64,000 nt of DNA from Amia ocellicauda (Eukaryota > Chordata > Actinopteri > Amiiformes > Amiidae). The stretch spans positions 5,146,501-5,210,500 of the forward strand of contig NC_089855.1 in the NCBI RefSeq assembly GCF_036373705.1, written 5' to 3'. Shown piece by piece: positions 34,301-54,400 of this stretch; the first letter of the stretch is position 1; each line of letters opens with the position of its first letter. Under the pieces are notes generated by a model. That model worked only from the letters and a program-made list of their open reading frames with translations. It was not told the origin of the DNA and searched no databases. A program made the position numbers and the translations under genes.

Positions 34301-36443
34301 CACCCAGAAGCTGCTGAAAAAACACCAGCTGAAGATGCTGATCCGCTCCCACGAGTGCAAGCAGGAGGGATACGAGCTGTGCCACGATGGCAAGGTGAGA
34401 CCACGACATCTCGAGAAACGGGTTCGCTTATCTTAAACGCAAACCATAGACTATAGAACTAAAATGGAAACAAAGGCGATAGAAACACAATCCTCTGGCT
34501 TTCTGTTTGTATACACTGCAGCTGTCATTGCCACCCAAGTTTGTTTCTCAAAGGTGATCACCATTTTCTCCGCCTCCAACTACTATGAGGTGGGCAGTAA
34601 CCGCGGGGCGTACGTCAAGCTGGGCCCAGACCTGATCCCTCGCTTCTTCCAGTACCAAGTCAGCAAGTGCACCCGGAAGATGACGCTGCAGCAACGGTAG
34701 GCATGTCAGCCAAGGCCGTTACTCGGGCCTCTCCAGATTTCTTAATTTGGAAACCCTGGAGATATGCAAGTAAAGTACTGTGAGGAGGGGATGGGGAAAG
34801 TGTGTAGGGTGCTTGTGGTTCTTTGTGTGTAATTATGGATGGGATGTATGTGATACAAAGAGGAGAAATGTGTTTTAAATGTTTTATAAGTGTGTTAACA
34901 GTTTCCAGATTTTTGCTGGAAAGTGGCTCTGTTATTATTATGTGTGGGTGGCCCATGCCGTAGTTACAGATACCATCACCAGGCCGTTTCATAGGACATT
35001 CCAACATAGAGACTGTAAAGGATGCGTATGATACTAATCCAGAGTTTTGTCGTCTTAATTCTTAAAAAAAACTAGGGTTCTTCAGGAAACGTAGGAAAAA
35101 TAAATCCATAAATAAATGCCGCTTCTCTGCCGTCGTCATGCAGTGGAGCAGCTCCTGTCAGTCATCGAGTCCAGTGGTTTGACAGGAATTTTACCAACCA
35201 TAAACCGATGTACTCTGGGTCCATATGTGTACATCCGTGTGTTGCAGCTTGTATGAATATATTTCTGTAATCGGTTATCTATCTGTATTCACGAGCCCAG
35301 TATGTGGTCCTGAGGAAGAGCCATTTCAGGCGTGTCAACAGCCCTGCCAGCCGTCTCTCTCTCACCCCTCTCTCTTCAATCTCCTCTCTCTCCCCTCTCC
35401 TCTCTCTCCCCGCAGGGTTAGCGTGGCCGAAGGTTCGGCCCTGAAGTCTCTGCAGGAGAAGCTGTATGCCCACCGGTCCGAGCTGATCGCCGCCTTCCAG
35501 CAGTACGACCAGAGCAGCACAGGTGAGAGAGAGCCGCCCCCCCGCTCAGGCACTTTCGATGTGGCGTTCCCCAGACACGCTGTTCCTGCACCGCTAAAGC
35601 AGGAGTTTTTGTTGCAGTTGCGGGAGGAAGCGAGCAAATCATCCATTCCCTCCCAATCCACGTCAAACACGTGTCGCTTCACATTCTCCTCCTCTGGTGT
35701 GCAGAAACAGGGCCACAGTGCGCACTAGTAAAGGCCGCTGTGCCCGTCCCTCTCCTCAGGCCGGATCTCCATCAGCGAGTGGGCGATGGCGGTGGAGTCC
35801 GTGCTGCGCCTGGACCTGCCCTGGCGGACCCTGCGCTCCCGGCTGGTCCGGCTGGCCCCCGACGGGGATGTCGAATACCTGTCCTGCTTCGAGGACCTGC
35901 ACATGGGACAGCCCATTTCAGAGGTGATAATCCCCCACACCCCTAGAGGCAGCTGTGACAAAACCACAAGAGACAATTGATTCGGTGTATTTAAATAGTG
36001 TTTGTTTTAATTTATCAACAGGTCACGCCAAACTTGGTTGAAACATTGTATCGGTATCGCACCGACCTGGAGATAATATTTAATATAATCGACAAAGATC
36101 ATTCAGGTATTTGATTCTGATTTACTATTGTTCATAAGTGTCATCTCTTCCTTCAAGTGGGATTGGCAGAACTGAGTTCTGCCCCTCTGTACCATAGAGT
36201 GCCGTGGCTGTTCGGACTCTCGTGCCGTAACCCGCGCTTCTCCTCCTAGGGCTGATTTCGGTGGAGGAGTTCCGTCAGACCTGGAAGCTGTTCAGCTCCC
36301 ACCTCAGCATCGACATCGATGACGCGGCCATCGACAACCTGGCGCGGAGCATCGACTTCAATAAGGACGGCAGCATCGACTTCAACGAGTTCCTGGAAGC
36401 CTTCCGCGTCGTGCACCGGCTGGAGGCCAAGCAGCCGCGCTGA
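22375..36443 (+). CDS. PPEF1: PPEF1, EF-hand calcium-binding serine/threonine phosphatase (complete)
   Basis: Sixteen exons: 22375-22429, 26090-26217, 26540-26600, 27658-27827, 28240-28351, 30435-30481, 30660-30826, 33180-33216, 33555-33704, 33800-34117, 34209-34394, 34554-34696, 35416-35522, 35760-35923, 36022-36106, 36250-36443. All phases agree; 707 aa. Start MGC is a myristoylation/palmitoylation signal, as in human. An IQ motif ([15 protein letters not shown]) spans about 20-36. The PPP metallophosphatase core shows GDLHG (176-180), GDFVDRG (205-211), GNHE (237-240), HGG (290-292) and RSH (461-463), so all metal-binding motifs are present. EF-hands follow, with loops DKDHSG at 639 and [13 protein letters not shown] near 680. 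Exon 10 (residues 310-415) is a long Ser/Arg-rich insert inside the catalytic domain. PPEF phosphatases act in sensory neurons and are calcium/calmodulin-responsive. Synteny favours PPEF1 over PPEF2. Confidence 0.96.
23666..24562 (-). mobile_element. Tc1-like transposon, internally deleted (copy A)
   Basis: The ends are inverted repeats (CACCTATCAGCCATAACA at left, TGTTATGGCTGATCG-type at right) flanked by TA target duplications (23664-23665, 24563-24564). Minus-strand transposase remnants include the DNA-binding part ([39 protein letters not shown]) and WSDESR, after which the frame jumps to sequence related to the C-terminal [11 protein letters not shown] region. The middle, with the second catalytic Asp, is missing. 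Stops and frameshifts make it inactive. Confidence 0.85.
25490..25862 (-). mobile_element. CR1/L2-like LINE 3' end (copy 3)
   Basis: Minus strand encodes [20 protein letters not shown] and [10 protein letters not shown], the C-terminal tail of CR1/L2-type LINE proteins. The 3' end reads CTTATGTTCTTATGTGC, a short direct repeat as found at CR1-type termini. 5'-truncated. Confidence 0.65.
26806..26828. repeat. (CAG)n microsatellite
   Basis: Seven CAG units in PPEF1 intron 3, non-coding. Confidence 0.85.
28645..29520 (+). mobile_element. Tc1-like transposon, internally deleted (copy B)
   Basis: Same family as copy A, opposite orientation, in PPEF1 intron 5. Ends CACCGATCAGCCATAACA and TGTTATGGCTGATCGGTG are perfectly inverted and flanked by TA (28643-28644, 29521-29522). 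Transposase pieces: [24 protein letters not shown], then [20 protein letters not shown] in a shifted frame. The same central segment as in copy A is absent. Inactive. Confidence 0.88.
31368..32373 (-). pseudogene. Tc1-like transposase pseudogene
   Basis: A DD34E-type transposase reading from ATG at 32373 ([20 protein letters not shown]) to the stop near 31368. The frame breaks near 31960 and again near 31800, the latter in a C/A homopolymer region. It catalysed cut-and-paste movement at TA sites when intact. Confidence 0.88.
32417..32511. repeat. 37-bp perfect inverted repeat inside the Tc1-like element
   Basis: Left arm 32417-32453 and right arm 32475-32511 are exact complements around a 21-bp loop. 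The arms begin AGGTGTCTTTTATACAGG. The left arm lies just upstream of the transposase start. Confidence 0.9.
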
Positions 36444-39332
36444 CGAGCTCGGCCCTGCGCAGACGTCTTCTGAGCGACGGGCCCGGTAGACGGCAGAGGA
36501 ACGGTGGTGGGGTTGGTGTGTTTTTGTTTTCTGCGGCACGACTCTCTCCACAGAACTAAACAAGTGAAAAGTAATTTCGGTCTGAAGGCTGAAGAATGTG
36601 GCTGCTGTTCCTCCAGTCGTAAGCGCTGTCAGCTGGTCTTTACCAAGTTTTACGATGCGACGGACAGCAACGGAGAGCGCGGCAAAGCATGCACAGGAAT
36701 GCAAAACTGAAATGGAAAAGTCTTTTATCACACCTGAGAGAACCTCAGCTGTGGCATCTTAAATAGCTTAGGAATAGAACCGAATAATGCAGGAGCTCCG
36801 TATTCGTCCATAAAGCGATTTGCTCTACGGATTTCTTCCCAGCATTCGTGTACCATAATGTTGTGCCTGGACAGTAGATTCTGTCCTAAGTGGGAGGCAC
36901 CTGCTCAGACTAACACCGCCATTTCAGGCATGCCACGAGCGCCCGATCCGCACATCTTCAATCTGTATTGAACCGGAAACAGAAATATCCTTCCAGTTTA
37001 AAGTGCCTCCGTCAACGAATCTATACCAAGTCCTCCTGAATATACAGGACATAGACAAGTCCATTAGTGGTCCAGAGAAAAGCCGTGTTTCATTTCCAGG
37101 GATTTTCCTCCAATCCCCACCGTGTCCAAGACCAGACTACCAGACAGGGAAACAAAAAAAGAAAATGTTTTCTGAAAAGGAAATAAATGTAACCAAAAAA
37201 CAAAGGCACCCGGTGGTTTATGCTTCATTGCATTTCCACCCAGGGGTGTGGAAACTGGAGACTTGGTGGTTTGGTCTTAAAAAAACATGCCTCTCAGAAG
37301 TGACAGGCTCTGAATCGCAGATGATCATCCAAACGTGCCTGCAAAGAGGCTCAAAGTCATCGTGATAAACGTTTTGCATCGGCTGAATTACATAAATGCA
37401 TGCGAGACTGTAATGACTAGCTCTTAATTGCTCTTTGATTCTCAGTTGGTCAGAGGCCTTCAAACCTGAAGCCTGAATGTCATTGTAACTAACATTATTT
37501 TGTATGCTTTTCAGTTGTGTATTTATTCATTCTTAATGCAATTTGCGTTTGTAAAATATATTTTCCTGCTAGTTTTTTTTTTTATTGAATGCTGGCATAA
37601 ATCAGAGTACATGCAGATCGTAAGTAAGTATGAATGATACAGTCCATAAATATCATCCTCCTGCGAAGGCCTTGTGCCTGGGAAGCATGTTTGTGAAAAT
37701 GTAAACTTCAGCAAACTTAGCCCCACTGTCAGAATAAATAACTTTCACGATGGGCTGTCCGTGTGGGTCTGTGTGGGTCCGTGTTCACGCTGGGTGGAGG
37801 CACGGCTCTTTGGCCAGGTCCTGGGTAGGTGTTTGAGCATGGCAGGGGTATTACCCTCGGCCGGGCTCTGTCAGGGCAGAGAGGAGGGTGAATTGAAGGC
37901 CTGGGGAGGCTGTTAGGTGTGATATCTGGGGCCACTCAGATTGCTGCAGATTGCCTCGGCCTCCCCGTTAGTTGTGTCCTGTACTAATGTTTGAGCAGCC
38001 CTGCCATTTACCTCCCAGACAAAGTGCCTCGTTATGAGCCCAGATCCACTCCAGCGCTCTTTACTTCTCGAGCAGCGCGGGAGAATAGACCACGTTTTGC
38101 AGGTAAACCCCAGCTGAAGCTCTTATATTAATAAAGCCATTGTCAAACAAATGAGCAGACCGACGGACCCATAATGAGCTGCGGACGGCCACCGCTCGGC
38201 GATACATAAAGAGTAATTATGTGCCGAATTTCAAAGGCTCTGCGCGCATTAAAGAGGGGTAATGGTTAATTTCACTTTGTAATTTATTTATAAATCAACA
38301 AAAACAAATGGGTTTCAAAGTGCCGGAGATGGTCTGCGTCTGTTTGTTTAGCTGCCAGTGCTGTTGACACTGTGAGCGCAGGGACCGATATCAAAAGAGC
38401 GATCGTGTTCATCTCTTAGTGCGCTATTTTCGCGCGGCTCTATCCTATTGTTGGAGCGGCTCTGTGAATGTGCAGCTGTGTGCCGCAGTACCCTAGGTCT
38501 GGGCTTCCCAGTCTGGGAACAGTGTGACCTGGGAATCCAGATGTGCATCCCGACCGGGGGTCTGGCTGGGAGTCTCTTAATTAGAAGGCAGTGCAGTCAA
38601 ACACACTTCGTAATAGACGTCAGGAGGGGATCGAGGAAGGTTAGGCTTCTTACTTGCATGGATTCCAGAAGCCTGAAGTAAACAACACACACACACACAA
38701 ACTAAACCAATAAACAAGCCGAAATGTGCGTGCTCCACTGAGAAGGTCCAGGCAACCTCTTCCACCAGCCATCAATCACTCCTGACCGGCCTCAACTGAG
38801 ATTCCTCCAAATACTAGTGATATAGTATTTGACTCCTGCCGTATTGCTTAGAGAGGGGCAGAAGGGATGATTTCAAAGGGGGTCTGAATGCATTAAGATA
38901 AGAGATCTCAAGAGGTCTGTTCCTTGGTAGGTTAACAGTCTGTTTTCCCTTCCGTATTGATTACCGAAAGATCTGCTTATTTTATTTGGAGTGAAATGAA
39001 AAATTCAGCTTTTCAATTCTAATAAAACACACACATTTGTGGTTGTTTTTGTTTAATTCTTGCATCTCGATTCATGTTGACTTGAGAGACGCAGCTGCCT
39101 GTGCTGTCCTGTAAAAAGCAGCCCAGTGTTGTTTTGAGGCTGAAAATTTAAAGCAGGGGGTGGGGGGGGACTCTTCCCGGAGGCCCAGCCCTGTGATGTG
39201 GATCAGGGGGCAGGGTGTCTGCAGCCCAGCCTGCCGTGCTCCTCGCCTGGCGTCTGCCTCCCTGAACTCCCGTCAGTTTCCACCGAGATCACCCAGCCGG
39301 CCGTACCCCCGCGCCCCACTGACGGCCTCCCC
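36444..39332. other. PPEF1 3' UTR and intergenic region
   Basis: Candidate poly(A) signals at 37182-37187 and 38130-38135 (AATAAA). The segment at about 38030-38330 has several TAATTA/TAATT-type motifs and looks like non-coding regulatory DNA. No gene recognised. The promoter of the next gene should lie just left of 39333. Confidence 0.4.
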
Positions 39333-48429
<9,097 letters not shown>

Positions 48430-51400
48430 AGCACAGCTGAGTCTGCGCTTCTCCGCATGGAAACCCGTTCCTTTCTTCATGAGAAATCTGCCCGCGACCC
48501 GGGTCACGATATGGGGAGGCAACTCCACACAATCCTGTCATCTGGGTCTCCATCGGCTGTTTCAGACCAGAGGGGCCTGTTAAGAAGAATGTGGTTAACT
48601 TTCTTAAAATGTGTGTTGTAGCCTGTAATCACAGGGACACAGGTGTTTCAGAAATGTTATGAAATGTAAAAAAACAACACAGAACCTCAAGACAGGATTG
48701 ATTGTGGGGAAGCACTAGAGTACTTTGGATCTCCCTTTTCATTTTATGTATTTTTCAATACTTTATCTTTTCAGTCCATTTGAGTGAGTTAACTACACTT
48801 TTTCCTGGCCAGATGTGCATTCTAATTATTTAATTGTCGTGTAAAAAACAATAGTGCCCATTTCATAAAATGTTTTCTGAATGCACTAGCTCTTAATTTT
48901 TAACTTGATCTCCTGTAAACACTTGCTGACAAGATAGGCTCTTAGGGGGAATGGAGTGAGGAAAGCCTGTTGCATTTAGACTTCCTGCTGCTGTAAATAT
49001 AATTGAATTGCAAGATAGTGGAATATAATTGTCAATAATAAATATAAATCCTTTTTGAGAGTTTCTGTCACAGTGCTGTGGAGGATGTCCAATGAGTTTG
49101 AATAAATAAAAGAAGTGGGTTTTTAAGATGTAGATGTCGTCTATTCTTGACAGGAGCAGATTCACGTCCAGGGTGGTCTTCAGCTTTAAACCGTGGATAG
49201 AATAGACGAATAGCAGCCATGCTGTACAACACCATGAACACACAACGCAACAGCAGCCTACACCCAACATGGACTCGACTTCTTCAACACTTCCTGGTGG
49301 GATCTCCCGTATCTAGAGAGAATCCCCCTCCAATCAATCAATCAATATAACCTCTTCCCCACACCTCAGTGGACGGTGTTGTTGATTCAGAGTTTGTTGC
49401 ACAGCCTCGATCACCTTAAAACGATACTGCGAAGATAGACATAGCTCGTTCTGTCTCTGAAAAGCGGACGGGTATTTAAGGAAAGTACCTCCACGTCAAG
49501 ACCTTTCAACTTGGCCACGTCCCAAATCACAGCCATGGTCCTCTCTGAATGAAACGGGCCCTGCCAAGAGTGGTTTAATCTGGTTTCTTCAAAAGAGGTT
49601 CTGCAGCGAAGTACTTGGCAGCCACCATGATAGTTTATCTGGATGATTAAGATTCACCAACAGGACTTGGTGACAACTATAGCTTGGCACACAGAGGAGT
49701 GAGGAGGGCCGGGTCAGTCAGGAGAAATGTGAACTCCAAGCTCTTCCTTGATGTTATGTTTTGTCAGCTGTCTCCTTCTGACTTATCTGGCTCCCCGTCT
49801 CACAACCCTGATCTGCTTCCCGTTTGTTTTAATGCAAATGTGTGGTTTTTCGAAGCCCAGATCGGGAAATGAGACCAGATGAGGCAAGTCACTCGCACTC
49901 ACATCGCAGGCATGATGGAGACTTTCCTTTCCCCTGGGCTCGAGTGATCTCTCCTTTCAAAACCAGCTGAAATGAGGTTTCAAGCAGCACAAAGCAGCAC
50001 ATTTTCACCCTTCAGTCTGTCTGATCAACTACTCTTCTCAATGCACTCCCCGCTCGCTTTGAAATTAAAGGGACTAAAGCCATCATCATCCAAATTAAGT
50101 GAATAATAGTAATATTTACTCACTTCTACTGCCCTCCATCCCCAAACACTACTCCACACTGTGCTGGGAATATTTCCTTACGTCTTCTCCATCCTTTGAT
50201 GCTTTGCTTGTTGCGGGTGGTTTCTTTATCACTGCTGGCTGCTGCTTATTTTTTCCCTTTTTTTCCATCAGTTGTGATAATTAGAAAGCAGACAAGTCGT
50301 TTTTAAAACAGGTTTCGTCCTTTAATGAGCCGAACTGTCAAGGATACAGCAGTAACACGGGATGGAGAATGCAGAGATACACATGGCGACTGCAAGAGAC
50401 GAGACACGCAGACGCCAGGACAGCCAGGGGAACACTTATGCCCTAACTACAGTGGAGCTGAGGTACAGACACACACACAACGGACACAGAAGCGCTGCTA
50501 TTACAGATCGGACAGCACAGACACTGCATTGAGAAGCTGTTTTTATTTGTGTGTCCTGGCGTAGGTCCCTTTGGAGATGTCCGCACTGCACGAGGCTCAA
50601 TATTACACTCTAAAAGAAAGAAAACGGGATACCACAGAATATATGAACCACTACACTGAAATAAATATGAGGAGGTAAGTGACAGGTAACACTGTGAACC
50701 AGGCTGGCTCAGAGAATGTATTTGAAGGATCTTATCCACCATGCAGCTGAATATTGGCAGTTTTTAGTTTCCTCCTTTTTAAAATGAATTCCTACCCTGT
50801 TATTGTAGTTGATGTCAGTTTGAAGGACATCTGGGAACCCAAGTCCAGCTATCAATGCCACCCAGAAACCAGAAGAACCCTCATCCAAAATACAATCTAC
50901 ATGCTTTAACTTGTCTATTTATTTTTGTTCTAAACAGAAATGGATAAATAATGTTACTGGCATCCGTACCTAATAAAACAAAATGACAATGAGGTAATCA
51001 TTGAGTGATGGAACTGCAATAAAGCAGAGAGCAGATAATGAAACACACCCTGGGCTTTCATGTTTAAACCACAGTATTCACTCAACCGTTATTCCAAAAT
51101 AATTTCTTGTCAGACTAACAACACATATATAAATGATGCAACCAAACAGGCACTTATTGAACATAGTGTGACCGTATCACCCCAGAGACGTCCTGCCTCA
51201 TGAACAGACTGTGAACAGAACAAAACAATTCAATCATCAAGTAAATGGACCTTCCAATATGACAATAAAAACCATTCTACATGCTTCACATAGTTTTCAA
51301 GGCAGTTACAGTTGTGCCCTGATTCAATAGATTAAAACAACACTAAATAATAATTACCCTCTGTGCAACGAGTGGCCGAATACTGTAAAAATGTCTCATT

Positions 51401-51442
51401 AAACTAAAACTCCAGACACACACACACACACAAATACACCCT
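48430..51442. other. convergent 3' region between the sushi/EGF gene and PHKA2
   Basis: Plus-strand AATAAA at 49037-49042 and 49101-49106 could end the sushi/EGF transcript (3' UTR ~650 nt). A minus-strand AATAAA at 50542-50547 could end PHKA2 (3' UTR ~900 nt). No gene seen in between. Confidence 0.4.
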
Positions 51443-54400
51443 CTACTGCATCAGACAGCTGGTGTTTGGAAGGAAGTCCTGGACGTAGGTCGCCACTGCT
51501 TTGGAGAGGTAAGTCATGGTGCCGTAGCTGCCGCTGGGGGCGCTGTCGTAGAAAAAGGTGCAGATCCCCGTGGCCGGGTCCTGCTCCAGGAAATACTCGC
51601 CGGCTCCGTGCACTTTCTGCAACGAGAGGGGAGAAGGCATGAGCTTACAGCCGCCTGGGCCGGTGTCTCAGAGACGGGACAGCGCTGTCACCTCCCTGAC
51701 ATGGCGAGAGGGAGAGAGTTGCATGTTTTAGCCTTTCACTTTTCACTTGTCTGTGTTCTGTACTTCTGCAGCAGCGATCACTGCCCGGCTGGTGACTGGG
51801 CTTAATGCGACACTGGTGAGGAAACTGCAACCTTTAGTTGTTCCTGGACTACACCGAGAACACAGGAACCCCTTTTCCACTGGCACATCCGACCCGACCC
51901 GGACCGGACCCGAGCCGAGGTCACAAGCTTACCTACTTCAAAACTTTCTTACCCTGGTTTAATTTATAATTAATATGTTTTTACTGTTATCAATAAATAA
52001 ACGCACCTATCTCTTTGTGTAGCTCGATCCTTAACAGTATATAAATAGCTGTAGTAGTGTGTTAAGTATTTGTAATGTATTTAAACCTAGTCATAGACTG
52101 ATGCTCAGTTCAGTTAGCTCCTCCCCCTGGCCTTGCTCGGCCAATCGGCACCGAGGCAGCACTAGGTCAGGAGCAGGGTCGAAAATTCACGGCCTGATTC
52201 AGGGTCGACTCAACAAAATTGCTAGTGGGTCACGTGCAGAGCCGCGCCAGCTTGGCTCCAAGTCGGATAATATATGCCCATGGAAAAGGGGTATCAGTGC
52301 CTTCTAGTATAAATGCATCATGGATACGTTCCCCTGGTCCTTGCGTGGGAAGGTGCCGCTTGGGCGCAGCCGGCAGGGGGCTCTCTGGCTCGTACCTGGT
52401 CTTGGCGGAAGAGGTCGTTGGCCATGTGGACAATGCGGTCGACGTGGATGATGCCCCCGATGCTGTGCACCTCCATGTCGGCCACCAGCGTGAGCACCAG
52501 GATGGCCTCCACCAGCAGCTGCCGGTACTCGGGCTGTGGCACGTGGTTCAGCACCGTCTCCACGTGCACCGCGAACTTGATCTCGCACGCCGTCATCTGC
52601 GCGGGGGGGAGAGAAAACACCACCACGTGAGTCGGTGAGAGCTGCTCGGAAACACTGCGGTAGAGGTCTGCCGAGGTCTGACTGACCTGCAAGATAGAGG
52701 TGCTTGGCCGAACAAGGATGTGTGTCAGAGACTTCAACACCAGCAAATTGCAAACATCAACATGAAGACCTCACAATCACACACAGGCTCTTCTAGGTAA
52801 CTGGATGAGTGGACAGCGAGAAACGGAAGGCAACATACCTCGCGAGTGGTTGAAGAAGGAAGCACGTAGCCATCAATCGACAGACCGTGACACTGTGAGG
52901 AAACCACAGAACACAGCGCTGTTGTCAAGGTTTTGTTTCAAGTACAGTGCATTAAGGGGAAATCTCACTGGCGTCGTAAAGTCAAGGTCTTTGAAACATT
53001 CTGCCAACGAAACTAAATCACTACATCAGAGCAGCGAACAGCAGAGCTGCACAGACCCCCTCAGCTGAGCATCACAGGTTGGAGGATTAATAAAACAACG
53101 TAATCATTGTGGCCACAGGAGAGCAGGTGTGAAGAAGAGCAGTCACCCACCTTCTGTAGGATCTTCCACACTTTCTGGTAGAAACCCATGGGCACCCGGT
53201 TGATGGCCCCATCCAGACGCCTCCTGCGCAGCCACTGGCCCTGCCGTTCCTCCCAGTGCAGGTGGGGCGTCCCCGGGCCGGTGGGGGACAATGTGCCGCT
53301 GGGGGAGGAGGGGCTGCTGCACCTCTGAAAGACAGGCCAGACGTCAACCTGCGCTGCGTCTCTCCCCTGCACTCTCGCCCGGCCAGTTAGCAGCGCTCAC
53401 ACTGTTATCCCCCTCTAACGCAAAGCATACCCAGTCCAAAACAGTCCTACAGACTGACACGTGGCCTTGGAGCCCATGCTCAGACGAGCTGCATTCTCAC
53501 AGATTAGCCAAGGAGCAGGTTACTGTAACTCAATGCAGTTAGGCTACAATGTATGCAACGTGACACTGAGCTCTGTGGGCTCCCGGCCGGTGAGACCGGT
53601 CCCCTGGTCGCTGCAGGAACAGGAAATTAAAGCGGGGAGGGGACAGATAGCCGTGAATAAGATCTCCACTGATCTCACTCAATCCTGACCTCTCCCTCTC
53701 CGATTCACCACTCAAACATGGCGCCCTAATCTGGCGTGGAAAAAAACAATAATCTTCCAGGAAGCCGAGGAGACTCTCGAACGAAGCCAAGGAGACGCAG
53801 TGACTCAAGGTGCGCCGTGTCCCACAGTAACCTATAATGCAAACAGCAGCTCTCGGAAGAGCCCATTTCCATTTGTTTTGACAGATATGAGTCATTCATC
53901 TGAAAATACAGATTGAACCACTAAATCAAACAATGGTTCGATCCATCCATCGATGTCATCTAATGTAATGCCGCCCGGTTACCTTGCTGAACTTGAATTA
54001 ACAACATCCGAGTATAAGGCCTCAAACATGGCACTCACTCCACACACCGAGGGCTGAAGAGCTACACTCATTTTACATTTCGGACATGAGGGACCCGATT
54101 GTAAATAGAAACCTGTGCTATGAACCTGAGTTGAATGTCATATCTTGTGTGGCCACGGTCTCCAGCAAAGCACTCTTCAGATTTGCCAAATCAGAATCGA
54201 GGAAAGATTATAAAAGCTAATTAATTAGCCTTGCAAAAAAAATGCAAAATATGCTTTCTGAGTCTGTGGCAGGGAGGAAACCAGGCCAACGGAAGAGTGT
54301 CTCTTGTGATGATGGTGTTCACTGTTGGATTTTCTGTTATTTCAAAGTAATCCGCCAGTATTTAAAGCTTGAATTAACATATCTAAATTAGTCTATTGCC

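Noticed and set aside
39198-39332. Upstream in-frame extension of the sushi/EGF protein
   Set aside because: It lacks an ATG in that frame, and the ATG at 39333 starts a good signal peptide directly.
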